A program made the translations under genes and the position numbers. The notes beneath the pieces were generated by a model. That model did no database searches and was not told the DNA's origin. It was given only the letters and a program-made list of their open reading frames with translations. From contig JAPPEF010000338.1 in NCBI GenBank assembly GCA_028875335.1, forward strand, positions 1 through 64,000: DNA of 64,000 nucleotides, in the 5' to 3' direction. Positions 15,886 to 24,441 of this stretch are shown here, piece after piece; position 1 is the stretch's first letter, and every line of letters begins with the position of its first letter. The stretch is from Gemmatimonadota bacterium (lineage in GTDB: Bacteria; Latescibacterota; UBA2968; UBA8231).

Positions 15886-16560
15886 TTACTTGTCTTTCTT
15901 CATCTTATCCTTTAGGGCCTTCAATTCGTCGTCAACACTGTGGTCGGCTTCGAGTTGGCGAATTTCTTTCTCAACGTCTTCCATCTCGCCCGAAATCTCC
16001 ACGTGGGCGGCCGCCTCTGCCTCGCTCTCTTCGACTTTCTGCTCAAAGCGTTCAAAGCTGGAAAAGGCATCCTCACCCAACCCGGAAATACTCTGGGCCA
16101 GACGCTTGCGGGCCTGGGCAGCTTGGTGGCGAGCAATCAACGTGCCCTGCCGGGTCCGCGCTTCTTCGAGCTTGGTCTTTAGTTCGCGAAGCTGCTCTCG
16201 CAATTGCTCGGCTGTCTGCCGACTCTCCTCCACGGCTGGAGCCAGATCCTCAGCAGCTTTGGCAAACACTGCCTTGCGCTCCAACGCCCGTCGCGCCAGC
16301 GCATCTTCGCCCGCTTCCACCGCCCGTTCGGCCTTGCGCTGCCATTCGGCGACTTGGCTTTGCTTGTCGTTGAACTGGCGCTCGAGCCGCTTGTGGTTGG
16401 CCACAGCAGTCCCTACCGAGGCCGTGGCCTTGCCGACGGCCTCTTCCATGTCCCGCACCATCTGGCGGATCATCTTGTCTGGCTCTTCGGCCCGGTCGAG
16501 CATCTCATTGATATTGGACTTGAGGATATCGCTTATCCTCGAAAAGGCTCCCTTAGCCAT
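15886..16560 (-). CDS. pspA: Phage shock protein A (PspA/IM30 family)
   Basis: A 224-residue ESCRT-III-like protein that binds and stabilises damaged inner membrane. It begins with the amphipathic helix region GAFSRISDILKSNINEMLD, followed by EEPDKMIRQMVRDMEEAVGKA, the family signature, and long charged coiled coils to the end (EKEIRQLEADHSVDDELKAL). Length is standard. AAGGAAGGTG lies just before the ATG. It is the first gene of a six-gene operon ending in its own kinase and sigma-54 activator, and an exact sigma-54 promoter lies ~40 nt upstream. An SSS transporter gene is divergent. Confidence 0.93.
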   Translation of the reverse strand: MAKGAFSRISDILKSNINEMLDRAEEPDKMIRQMVRDMEEAVGKATASVGTAVANHKRLERQFNDKQSQVAEWQRKAERAVEAGEDALARRALERKAVFAKAAEDLAPAVEESRQTAEQLREQLRELKTKLEEARTRQGTLIARHQAAQARKRLAQSISGLGEDAFSSFERFEQKVEESEAEAAAHVEISGEMEDVEKEIRQLEADHSVDDELKALKDKMKKDK

Positions 16561-16611
16561 CGTACACCTTCCTTGATTGAGTGAAGCTTATCATGCGTTG
16601 TTTCTATAACC

Positions 16612-16627
16612 TGCAAGGACCATGCCA
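16612..16627 (-). promoter_or_regulatory. Sigma-54 (-24/-12) promoter of the pspA operon
   Basis: The minus-strand sequence TGGCATGGTCCTTGCA fits the TGGCAYR-N4-TTGCW consensus at every defined position. Transcription should start near 16601, ~40 nt before pspA. Three CTGTA(A/T)-type hexamers lie upstream (minus strand, within 16653-16684) and could be activator sites. Confidence 0.85.
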
Positions 16628-16733
16628 AAAGTATTATTATGCCCATAACTGATTACAGCCCATTGCGTTACAGAAAAAATACAGATCAAATTATTACTTG
16701 TTAATGGCCAGATTCGCCACTTGGCTGGCGTCA

Positions 16734-16762
16734 TTGGCCATTTTCACTCCTTTAGTTATTAT
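16734..16762 (+). promoter_or_regulatory. Possible promoter of the SSS transporter gene
   Basis: TTGGCC (16734-16739), 17-nt spacer, TATTAT (16757-16762), 31 nt before the chosen ATG. Confidence 0.45.
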
Positions 16763-16793
16763 AACAAATCTTCTCTTCGCAAAGGATCTTGCC

Positions 16794-18242
16794 ATGGCCA
16801 ATCCATTGGTCTTGATCGGCTTGGGTGTCTATCTCGCGGCGATGCTCGGCGTCGGCCTATACGCTGGTCGCCGCGTCCGCAACTCGACTGACTTCATCCT
16901 CGCCGGTCAACGCCTGCCCCTGTTACTCTGCACCGCAACGCTCGCGGCGACGTGGTTTGGCGGTGGAATCTGCATTGGCGCTGCAAGTGCTGCATATAAG
17001 GGCGGCATCCTCGCGGTCATTGCCGACCCTTTTGGCGCGGCTTTGTGCCTGTTCATCGCTGGCCTCTTTTACGTCCGGCTGATGCGGCGCATGGGCTTGA
17101 TGACGATCGCATCCTTTTTTACCCGCCGCTTCGGACCGCGGGCGGGTCTGCTAGCCAGCCTGTGCACCATTCCCGCCTATGTCGGCTGGACCGGCTCGCT
17201 CTTGTTGGCCTTTGGACGGATTCTGCAGATCCTGACCGGCATCGATCCCACCATAGGCATTTGCACAGCCGCAGTCATCGTGCTGATATACACTTGGGCC
17301 GGCGGCATGTGGGCCGTCACGTTAACCGATTTCGTCCAAGTGACCATTCTCGTGCTCGGGCTGTTTATTCTGACGCCAATTCTCCTCGGTGACATGGGCG
17401 GCTGGAAGGCCCTCGTCGCCCAAATTCCGGCCTCCCGCTTCGATTTCTACCCTCGCGGCGACGCGGCCAGTTGGTTGGCCTACGCGCGCGACTGGCTGGT
17501 TATCGGACTCGGCAACTTAGCGGGCCAAGATCTAATACAGCGCAGTCTGTCCAGCCGCAACGAAAAGGTGGCATACCGCAGCGCTTATCTCGCCGGGCTG
17601 CTTTATATAACAGTTGGGCTGTTGCCCGTTTTTCTCGGCATGGCGGGTGCGGTCATCCTCCCGGATTTGGCCGATCCCGACCTAATTATGATGTCCCTCG
17701 CCCTAAAGTACCTCCCAGATATAGCCTTGGTCCTCTTTATGGGAGCCCTCGTCTCAGCCCTCCTGTCCAGCGCCGACAGTGCCCTGCTCGCTCCAGCAAG
17801 CGTCATTGGTTGGGATCTTCTGCGCTACTTCAAACCCGATGCCGAAGAGCGGTCATCGCTGCGCGTGACGCGCTTGTCCGTCCTCCTCTTGGGCGCGCTA
17901 TCTCTGCTATTGGCCCTCCGGACTGCTTCGGTGTACGATTTGATGGTAGATTCTTGGTCCGTACTCCTCGCCTCGCTGTTCGTCCCGCTAACCGCTGGCT
18001 TGTGGTGGTCCAAGAGCAACGGTCCTGGGGCTTTAGCTTCCATAGGGGTCGGCCTGTGTGCTTGGCAGGTACTGGGAATGCTCCCCGTGGATTTGCCAGC
18101 CGACCTTCTGGCCGTGCCCTTCTCCGCCCTCGCCTTGGTAATCGTCAGCTTACTAACCCAAAAGAAGGCCCCGCCGCAGCCCTTACTCGATGCCGAGGGA
18201 CGCCCCCTGGATTATGAAAATCGCTTAGGTATTTCACCCTAA
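16794..18242 (+). CDS. Sodium:solute symporter (SSS family)
   Basis: A 482-residue integral membrane transporter with about 13 hydrophobic segments. The N-terminus has the family layout LIGLGVYLAAMLGVGLYAGR followed by STDFILAGQRLPL, and WFGGGICIGAASAAYKGG matches the sodium-binding unwound first-helix region. ALLSSADSALLAPASVIGWD is the conserved eighth-helix sodium site with Ser-Ser. The ATG at 16794 has AAGGA 7 nt upstream; a TTG 96 bp earlier would add an unusual hydrophobic extension. The solute is unknown: proline, pantothenate, sugars and carboxylates are all handled by this family. The aldehyde dehydrogenase gene follows, with its own possible promoter. Confidence 0.85.
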   Translation: MANPLVLIGLGVYLAAMLGVGLYAGRRVRNSTDFILAGQRLPLLLCTATLAATWFGGGICIGAASAAYKGGILAVIADPFGAALCLFIAGLFYVRLMRRMGLMTIASFFTRRFGPRAGLLASLCTIPAYVGWTGSLLLAFGRILQILTGIDPTIGICTAAVIVLIYTWAGGMWAVTLTDFVQVTILVLGLFILTPILLGDMGGWKALVAQIPASRFDFYPRGDAASWLAYARDWLVIGLGNLAGQDLIQRSLSSRNEKVAYRSAYLAGLLYITVGLLPVFLGMAGAVILPDLADPDLIMMSLALKYLPDIALVLFMGALVSALLSSADSALLAPASVIGWDLLRYFKPDAEERSSLRVTRLSVLLLGALSLLLALRTASVYDLMVDSWSVLLASLFVPLTAGLWWSKSNGPGALASIGVGLCAWQVLGMLPVDLPADLLAVPFSALALVIVSLLTQKKAPPQPLLDAEGRPLDYENRLGISP

Positions 18243-18248
18243 GCTCGC

Positions 18249-18276
18249 TTGACAGGTAAAAGCGCGTACTTAACTT
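18249..18276 (+). promoter_or_regulatory. Possible promoter of the aldehyde dehydrogenase gene
   Basis: TTGACA (18249-18254), 16-nt spacer, TAACTT (18271-18276), 40 nt before the gene. Confidence 0.45.
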
Positions 18277-18315
18277 GTTGATTACTTACCATCCACTTTA
18301 AAAAGGAAGTTGACT

Positions 18316-19725
18316 ATGAAGATGTACATCGCCGGAGAATGGGTTGACAAAGCCGAAACCATGGACGTCGTCAACCCCTACGATGGCTCAGTCGTGGATA
18401 CCGTCCCCAGGGGCGCCGCCGCAGACATTGACCGCGCCATTGACTCGGCCGAGCGCGGTGCCAAGGTCATGGCCGCAATGAGCGCCTATGAGCGCTACGA
18501 GATCATCCATCGCGCGGCCGATCTAATGCTAGAGCGATTCGACGACCTAGGGCGCACTATCACGCTCGAAGAGGGCAAGGTTCTCGCCGAAGGCATGGGC
18601 GAGGCGTCCCGTGCCCAAGAGACCATCGTCTTGTCTGCCGAGGAAGCCAAGCGTCTGACTGGCGAAACGCTCGACCTGAGCGGGGCCTCTAATGGGGCGG
18701 GCAAATTCGGCTTTACGCTGCGGGTCCCCTGCGGCGTGGTAGCCGCGATTACGCCCTTTAACTTCCCGCTCAACCTCGTCTGCCACAAAGTCGGGCCCGC
18801 GCTAGCCGCCGGTAATTCTATCATCGTCAAGCCCGCCAGCGACACCCCGCTTTCGGCCCTCAAACTTACCGAGATTTTTGTCGACGCGGGCCTGCCAGCG
18901 GAAGCCATTCAATGCGTCACGGGTTCGGGCGGCGTCATTGGCGATGCGATCAGTTCCAATCCCAAGGTCCGCAAAATCAGCTTCACGGGCAGCCGCGATG
19001 TCGGCGAACACATCTGTCAGGTCGCCGGCCTAAAGAAGGTAACCATGGAGCTAGGTTCCAATTCCCCGCTGATCGTCATGCCGGACGCCGATCTCGAAAA
19101 GGTCGCCGCCGCCACCGCCAATACCGGTTTTGCCAACGCTGGCCAAGTCTGCATTTCGACTCAGCGCGTATTCGCCAGCAGTGAGGTGTACGGGGATTTT
19201 ATCGACGCCCTCAAACCCGCTGTCGAAGCCTTGACAACCGGCAATCCCCTCGACGGCGACGTCAAGATGGGGCCGATGATCCGCGTCCAAGACGCCGAAC
19301 GCGTCGAGGCTTGGGTCCAAGAAGCCGTCGGTTCTGGGGCCAGCGTCGTCACGGGCGGAACTCGTGAGGGCACAATGCACGCTCCGACCATCCTAGCCGA
19401 TGTAGCACCGGAGATGAAAGTCTCTTGCGACGAGATTTTCGGCCCAGCGCTCGGCATCAGCCGGATCGACGATATCGACCAAGCCATCGCCATGGCCAAC
19501 GACACCAACTATGGTCTCAGCGCCGCAATCTTCACCGAGAACCTCAACTGGGCCCTCCAGTTTGCCCAGCAGGTGGAATCGGGCAACATCCACATCAACT
19601 GGGGCACTCAGTGGCGCGCCGATCTGATGCCCTATGGCGGCCTCAAGGAAAGCGGCATGGGCAAGGAGGGCCCCCGGTACGCAGTCGAGGAAATGACCGA
19701 AACCAAGATGATCGTCATTCATTAA
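18316..19725 (+). CDS. NAD(P)-dependent aldehyde dehydrogenase
   Basis: A 469-residue ALDH-superfamily enzyme that oxidises an aldehyde to the carboxylate or CoA-independent acid. The nucleotide-binding core TPFNFPLNLVCHKVGPALAA and IVKPASDTPLSALKL is followed by FTGSRDVGEHI, the general-base Glu in KVTMELGSNSPL and the catalytic Cys in NAGQVCISTQR. ESGMGKEGPRYAVEEMTE is the usual C-terminal segment. AAGGAAG lies 7 nt before the ATG; a TTG two codons earlier is disregarded. The substrate is not determined. Lactaldehyde, succinate-semialdehyde and phosphonoacetaldehyde dehydrogenases look similar. A strong terminator follows. Confidence 0.9.
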   Translation: MKMYIAGEWVDKAETMDVVNPYDGSVVDTVPRGAAADIDRAIDSAERGAKVMAAMSAYERYEIIHRAADLMLERFDDLGRTITLEEGKVLAEGMGEASRAQETIVLSAEEAKRLTGETLDLSGASNGAGKFGFTLRVPCGVVAAITPFNFPLNLVCHKVGPALAAGNSIIVKPASDTPLSALKLTEIFVDAGLPAEAIQCVTGSGGVIGDAISSNPKVRKISFTGSRDVGEHICQVAGLKKVTMELGSNSPLIVMPDADLEKVAAATANTGFANAGQVCISTQRVFASSEVYGDFIDALKPAVEALTTGNPLDGDVKMGPMIRVQDAERVEAWVQEAVGSGASVVTGGTREGTMHAPTILADVAPEMKVSCDEIFGPALGISRIDDIDQAIAMANDTNYGLSAAIFTENLNWALQFAQQVESGNIHINWGTQWRADLMPYGGLKESGMGKEGPRYAVEEMTETKMIVIH

Positions 19726-19740
19726 AAACCTCTGGCAACA

Positions 19741-19783
19741 AAGCAAAAGGGGGACGCTTCGGCTGGCGTCCCCCTTTTTGCTT
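19741..19783. terminator. Bidirectional rho-independent terminator
   Basis: AAGCAAAAGGGGGACGC (19741-19757) and GCGTCCCCCTTTTTGCTT (19766-19783) form a long stem with an 8-nt loop and have A- and T-runs on either side. It separates the convergent aldehyde dehydrogenase and aminotransferase genes. Confidence 0.92.
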
Positions 19784-19803
19784 GTACCCCTTGTCCTTGC
19801 GGC

Positions 19804-20655
19804 TCAAGCCAAATTCAGTGATTCCATAAACGCAACGCGGATCTGCTGCGTTATCGTCCCCGGTGTACCGTCTCCGATAATTGCATCATCGATTTTTACT
19901 ACCGGCATCGCTTCGAGGGTAGTACCGGCAATAAAGACCTCATCGGCTTCCCTAAATTGCTCCAGCGTGGAAAATTCTTCGGCAATGGGTATGCCGAGCT
20001 GGCGGGCCAAATCGAGAAGAATCCCTCTGGTGATACTCGGCAGGATGTGGGGGCCAATAGGTGCGGTACACAATCGCCCTGCCTTTACGCGAAAGGCACT
20101 GGTCGAAGCCCCTTCGGTGACCCGACCTTCCGCGTCGACTAGCAGTGCCTCGAAGGCTCCCGCTTGCGACGCCGCCTGTTTGGCCAAGATGTTGGGCAGT
20201 AAGGCGATGCTCTTGATATCGCAGTGCTTCCAGCGCAAGTCTTCGGTGCTAATGATTTCGACGCCGCGGTCGTAGAGGTCCCGTGGCAGGCGACGCAATT
20301 CCTTAAACGTCATTACGACAGTGGGCGCGACAGGGACAGCGGGAAACTCGTGCTGCCTAGGAGCGACTCCCCGCGTGACTTGGATATAGATCAAGGTCTC
20401 GCCAAAACCGCTCCGCTCGATGCCCTCCATCAGCTTGGCCTTAAGGCCATACTCGTGGATATCCAGCGACAAGTGCAGTGCTGCTATGTTTCCTTGGAGG
20501 CGCGCCAAATGCGGCTCTAAGGCATAAGGATACCCGCCATAGGTCCCAACGACCTCATAGACGCCATCGGCGAACTGATAGCCCCGATCCTCGACCGAAA
20601 CCACGGCTTCGGCCAGTGGACAGAAGCGACCGTTGATATAGGCGATCTCAGGCAT
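19804..20655 (-). CDS. Class IV (D-amino-acid transaminase-like) PLP aminotransferase
   Basis: A 283-residue fold-type IV PLP enzyme. It shows the N-terminal YINGRFCPLAEAVVSVEDRGYQFADGVYE pattern (only part needed: VEDRGYQFADGVYE), the PLP Lys in CDIKSIALLPNILAK, EGASTSAFRV, and the phosphate-binding ITRGILLDLARQLGI. These are closest to D-alanine aminotransferase, which supplies D-glutamate for peptidoglycan. Branched-chain transaminase or aminodeoxychorismate lyase are less likely by motif. It is the last gene after the TIM-barrel and M20 genes (9 bp gap), suggesting a role in catabolism of an amino-acid derivative or in D-amino-acid supply. Confidence 0.85.
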   Translation of the reverse strand: MPEIAYINGRFCPLAEAVVSVEDRGYQFADGVYEVVGTYGGYPYALEPHLARLQGNIAALHLSLDIHEYGLKAKLMEGIERSGFGETLIYIQVTRGVAPRQHEFPAVPVAPTVVMTFKELRRLPRDLYDRGVEIISTEDLRWKHCDIKSIALLPNILAKQAASQAGAFEALLVDAEGRVTEGASTSAFRVKAGRLCTAPIGPHILPSITRGILLDLARQLGIPIAEEFSTLEQFREADEVFIAGTTLEAMPVVKIDDAIIGDGTPGTITQQIRVAFMESLNLA

Positions 20656-20664
20656 CGCCCATCG

Positions 20665-21429
20665 CTAGCCTTTGGCGAGGGCCTGCCACAAGGCTCGATA
20701 ATAGCGCATCAGGCGCAGGGGGTCTGGACTTTCGGGAATTTCGGCGAGGCAATAACCGGCATAGCCACTCTGCCGCAGTAGGGTAAAGAGCCGCTCCCAC
20801 GGGTAATCGCTCCACAACTCGGTAATGTGGACCAAGGCAATGGCGTCCTGCAAGGAGGTGAAACTGCCGTCGATGGAGCCGTCGACTAGGTCCGTCGCAT
20901 TGGAGTTCCAGCAGACGAAGACATTGTCGTGGCCGGCGTAATCGAGGATCTTGCGGATGTTGGCAGGATCCGAGGTCGTGCGACCGTGGACCTCCAAGCG
21001 GATCTGTACCCCCAGATCGCGGGCAAATTCGCCGCACTCGCGCAAGCTGACGCCGATCTGCTCCAGGGTCTGCTCGATGGGGACTTCCTCATTTACGTGG
21101 ACGTTGTTGGGGCGAACTTTGACTCCGCCGACTCCGAGATCGTGGGCCAAGCGCACGTATTCTTTGGTCCCGTCGATGTGGCTTCGCAAAACCTGTGGAT
21201 CAACAGAGTCGTATTCAAAGGCACTGCCCAACCCTACCAGTTCGACCGATGAATCGGCAAAGCGCTTCTTGACCTCGGTCCGCTCGGCTGCACTGAGCGC
21301 CACTTCGACCCCATGGGCATGCGTCGTCCGCAGTTCCACTCCGGAAAAACCTGTCTCTTCGCAATGGGCAATCAACGTCTCTAAATCCCAATCGCGGCCT
21401 AAATTATAGGTGACCATACCAAGCTTCAC
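20665..21429 (-). CDS. Sugar phosphate isomerase/epimerase family TIM-barrel protein
   Basis: A 254-residue AP-endonuclease-2-like TIM barrel: LETLIAHCEETGFSGVELRT, VRLAHDLGVGGVKVRPNN, VQIRLEVHGRTT, VFVCWNSNATD and LVHITELW carry the Glu, His and Asp positions expected for a divalent-metal site. Such proteins isomerise or dehydrate sugars, inosose or hydroxypyruvate-like compounds; the substrate cannot be read from the sequence. The GTG start overlaps the M20 hydrolase stop by 4 bp (GTGA), so the two are coupled. Confidence 0.8.
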   Translation of the reverse strand: MKLGMVTYNLGRDWDLETLIAHCEETGFSGVELRTTHAHGVEVALSAAERTEVKKRFADSSVELVGLGSAFEYDSVDPQVLRSHIDGTKEYVRLAHDLGVGGVKVRPNNVHVNEEVPIEQTLEQIGVSLRECGEFARDLGVQIRLEVHGRTTSDPANIRKILDYAGHDNVFVCWNSNATDLVDGSIDGSFTSLQDAIALVHITELWSDYPWERLFTLLRQSGYAGYCLAEIPESPDPLRLMRYYRALWQALAKG

Positions 21430-22781
21430 GTTGCATTCCCCCCTGTTTGCTCACCGGCGAAGAGTTCCCGGTGAAAGATTGCCTTTTGCTGTTGTAGATA
21501 TTCGCCCTTGCTCATGTTGGGTGCATGATTTTGCAGGATGTCCCGGGCTGTGGACGCATCGCTGTACAGCAGGTCAATGGCCATCATGGCCAGGACCTTG
21601 GCCGGGGCGAGGTACCCAGCGGCAGGGTCGGCGATGCCCCAATCAGGGCCGTGGACCACGCCGCTGGCTCCGGTCATAGCCGGGTGGAGCACGGGCATGA
21701 TCTGGCTGAGGTCGCCAGCGTCGGTGGAGCCGCCGCCGTGGGGGTAATCCCGGTACTGATCAGGGCCGAAGATCCGCGCGGCATTGTCCTTGAAAAGCTC
21801 CCCTAAGTCGGGATCATTGCACAGCGGCAGATAGCCGGGGACGGTTTCGATCTCAACCGAACAGCCAAGGGCAACCGCCGCTCCCCGTAGCGCCCGATCG
21901 ACCTTGTGAGACGCATCGAGCATCGCCTCGGTGGTGCGGGCGCGGACGTAGGTTTCCAGCCGTACCTCTGCCGGGATGATATTGACCAGATCGCCCCCCT
22001 TAGTGATGATCGGATGCACCCGCACGCAGTCTTGGTCGCGGAAAGTCTCGCGCTGGGCGTCAATCGCGCTGAGGGCGAGCGTCGCTGCGCTGAGCGCGTT
22101 GATGCCTTTCTCCGGTGCGCCCCCGGCGTGGGCAGCCCGGCCAATGAAACGCACGTTCTTGGCCAAGAAGCCATTGGACGAACGAGCGATCCCCACCGCC
22201 CCCTCGGCTTGGGACGAACTCTTGGTGTGGATCATCACGGCCATATCCACGTCGTCGAAGTGACCCAATTCGACCAGTTCGGGCTTGCCCCCGAGAAACG
22301 CGATCTTGCCTTCTTCGACAAGTCCTAAGCGATAGCCTATTTCGACGTATTCTTCTGCGGGCACGGCGAAAAACGCGATTTCCCCAGCTAGTTCCTCGCT
22401 GACGCCGGCCGCTACAAGCCCGTAAGCGGCCCCTACCATTCCGGCGATCTGGGCGTTGTGGCCACAGGCGTGTGCCGCCCCAGTTGCCGGATCGGCGCGC
22501 GGATGATCGGGCACAATAAGCGCGTCGAGCTCACCCATTAGCGCCACAGTCGGCCCTGATTGCTGCCCTTTGAGCCGGGCCTTCACACCGGTCAACGCTA
22601 GTTCTCGCTCGTACCGCAATCCGAGATCGGCAAAACTTTCGCAGACGCGGCGAGCCGTCTGCTCTTCCTTAAAGCCCAATTCGGGCTGGTCCATGATGGC
22701 TTCTCCCAGCCCGATGATCTGCTCGCTCTGCTGATCAATGGCCGCGCAGACAGCGGCCTTTAATTCCTCTTTGCTTCGCAT
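21426..22781 (-). CDS. M20 family metallo-amidohydrolase (AbgB/aminobenzoyl-glutamate hydrolase-like)
   Basis: A 451-residue zinc hydrolase from the ATG at 22781, which has ACGGAG just upstream; the 28 codons further upstream are unlike the family. Metal-site segments include HACGHNAQIAGM, VPAEEYVEIG, VMIHTKSSSQ and a dimerisation domain starting near GFLAKNVRFIGRAAHAGGAPEKG. YPHGGGSTDAGDLSQIMP carries a further ligand. The long form with this C-terminal block resembles AbgB, which cleaves p-aminobenzoyl-glutamate, but amino-acid amides are equally possible. It heads the M20-TIM barrel-aminotransferase group. Confidence 0.85.
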   Translation of the reverse strand: MRSKEELKAAVCAAIDQQSEQIIGLGEAIMDQPELGFKEEQTARRVCESFADLGLRYERELALTGVKARLKGQQSGPTVALMGELDALIVPDHPRADPATGAAHACGHNAQIAGMVGAAYGLVAAGVSEELAGEIAFFAVPAEEYVEIGYRLGLVEEGKIAFLGGKPELVELGHFDDVDMAVMIHTKSSSQAEGAVGIARSSNGFLAKNVRFIGRAAHAGGAPEKGINALSAATLALSAIDAQRETFRDQDCVRVHPIITKGGDLVNIIPAEVRLETYVRARTTEAMLDASHKVDRALRGAAVALGCSVEIETVPGYLPLCNDPDLGELFKDNAARIFGPDQYRDYPHGGGSTDAGDLSQIMPVLHPAMTGASGVVHGPDWGIADPAAGYLAPAKVLAMMAIDLLYSDASTARDILQNHAPNMSKGEYLQQQKAIFHRELFAGEQTGGNAT

Positions 22782-22928
22782 AAATCTCCGTCTTTTTAGG
22801 TCGGCCAGTATAGCCGGAGTCTCTGGAGTTGTCAAGCAGTTCCCTGGCTTGCGCAGGTATAGCACACCCCTTAATTTTTTGAGGCCGTAAGCCTTTGCCC
22901 AGCCTTAAACTCGTCCAGAGCCATTGCA

Positions 22929-23297
22929 TTGTACAAAATCCTTATCATCGACCGCAATCCCATATTTGGTGCCACTCTCGCTGGACTGCTTGAACGGGCC
23001 GGCTATCAGGTCGAAGTCGCCAACCAACTGGCCGACGGACTTGACCATCACCGACTCAACGCCCCGGACTTAGTCCTCCTCGGCGTCGAAGTCGACGACC
23101 CCGCTCCTTTTGTCGCGGCGAGTCGTTTGCTCGACAACACCAAGCTTATCGCCTTCCTGCCTCGCCAAAGGCGCTCATCCGACGACCTGCAAGAGGTGCT
23201 GCAATCCCTCAAGGGGTGCCCCATTTTTTACAAGCCCTTTCGCACCGAGGATGTCCTCGCTGCTATCGCCGCAGAATTAGTGCCGCACAAGACCTGA
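22929..23297 (+). CDS. Receiver-like domain protein lacking the phospho-acceptor Asp
   Basis: A single 122-residue CheY-like domain. It begins KILIIDRNPIFGATLAGLLE, where the usual acidic pair is Asp-Arg. The phospho-acceptor strand reads DLVLLGVEVDD, with Gly in place of Asp. The conserved Lys is kept in FYKPF. Such pseudo-receivers act without phosphorylation, often in protein-protein contacts. The start is TTG, with weak ribosome-binding sequence. It is alone, convergent with the SDR gene (3 bp apart). No kinase is adjacent. Confidence 0.7.
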   Translation: MYKILIIDRNPIFGATLAGLLERAGYQVEVANQLADGLDHHRLNAPDLVLLGVEVDDPAPFVAASRLLDNTKLIAFLPRQRRSSDDLQEVLQSLKGCPIFYKPFRTEDVLAAIAAELVPHKT

Positions 23298-23300
23298 GCC

Positions 23301-24278
23301 TCAGCCGTGCGGCAACACCCCGATGTCTTCGCCGCGCTGATAGTTAAGCGCATCGACCATCATCCGCACGATGTCGTAACTAGGGCTGAATCCCAAGTAT
23401 TCCTCGGCCTTGCGCAGGTTGAATTCGTAAAAGGTGGGAATGGCTCTCACCGCAGCTTCGACGTGGGGCATATCGCGCAATGCGGCGAGCCGGTAGCTGA
23501 CCTCGTCCCAGGTAAAAGGGCGCGGCCCAGCTAACTGGAATGTCTCGCCCAACGCCCTCTCTTTACCCAAGGCACAAAGGCAACCATGTACGATGTCGCG
23601 CACATCGGCGATGTGCTTTTTAAAGGGACGATCGCGCTGGTCTTTTAGCAACACTGCGCACTCTTCGCCCTGCCACAGCGCAGTCAATTCCGGGTGCACC
23701 TCCTTCATCTTGCTCAGGTAGAACTGCGGGAACGCCAAAATTTCATCGACTGCCTGTACCATGGCGAAACGCAAGATCGTCGTCGGCACTTGGTACCCCT
23801 GCCAATAGCCGTTGCACAATTCCTCGCCCAACGCCTTCGTCAAGGCATACGCTCCCTTGGGCACGCGCGGCGTCCGTTCGTCAATGGGCGCGCTCATACC
23901 ACCGGGGACGTACTTGTCGTACAGCGCATCCGAACTGGCGAACAGAAATTGGCCCATTCCCTTCACTCGGCGCACGGCTTCCAGCATGTTGAAAGTGCCA
24001 CGCACGTTGATTTCGAAGAACTCCTCGTCGGTAAAAGGACCTCCGCCCTGAAAGGCCGCCCCCAAGTGATAGACGGCTTCGATTCCCTCGACCGCCTGTT
24101 CGACTACAGCCGGATCAGTCAAACTCCCCTCGACGAGTTCGACCTGCATCTTCTTGAGATTTTCCACTCGCGGATCTCGGGGCCAGACCAATCCTCGGAG
24201 TTGGTGGCCGCGCTCGACGAGTTGTTTGGCTAAGTTGGCACCTATGCGACCGGTAACGCCAGTAATCAATATCCGCAC
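23301..24278 (-). CDS. NAD(P)-dependent sugar epimerase/dehydratase-like extended SDR
   Basis: A 325-residue extended short-chain dehydrogenase. It has ITGVTGRIGANLAKQL (GxxGxxG), VYHLGAAFQGGG, a catalytic Ser region FLFASSDALYD and the YxxxK pair in GAYALTKALGEEL. The C-terminal part follows with FQLAGPRPFTWDEVSYRL. The GTG start has GGGAGG 7 nt upstream. The reaction is unknown: nucleotide-sugar epimerase, dehydratase or reductase are all possible. No glycosyltransferase cluster is directly adjacent, although one lies at 26-31 kb. Confidence 0.82.
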   Translation of the reverse strand: MRILITGVTGRIGANLAKQLVERGHQLRGLVWPRDPRVENLKKMQVELVEGSLTDPAVVEQAVEGIEAVYHLGAAFQGGGPFTDEEFFEINVRGTFNMLEAVRRVKGMGQFLFASSDALYDKYVPGGMSAPIDERTPRVPKGAYALTKALGEELCNGYWQGYQVPTTILRFAMVQAVDEILAFPQFYLSKMKEVHPELTALWQGEECAVLLKDQRDRPFKKHIADVRDIVHGCLCALGKERALGETFQLAGPRPFTWDEVSYRLAALRDMPHVEAAVRAIPTFYEFNLRKAEEYLGFSPSYDIVRMMVDALNYQRGEDIGVLPHG

Positions 24279-24441
24279 GCAAACCTCCCGGTTGAATTGC
24301 CAACAACAAACCGCACCGCACCGCCGCTGGCAACCCCACTATGCGAGAAAGAAGACTGGAAAAGATGACGGTCTGTTTTATATTTATAGATAGTGCTTAG
24401 TACTGCCTGGCTGGTCCTTGGCTTGATGCTCAACAACGAAG

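Noticed and set aside
24409..24424. Second sigma-54 promoter candidate (TGGCTGGTCCTTGGCT) before the Usp-EIIA gene
   Set aside because: Transcription would begin about 7 nt before the start codon with no room for a ribosome-binding site, and the -12 element is imperfect.
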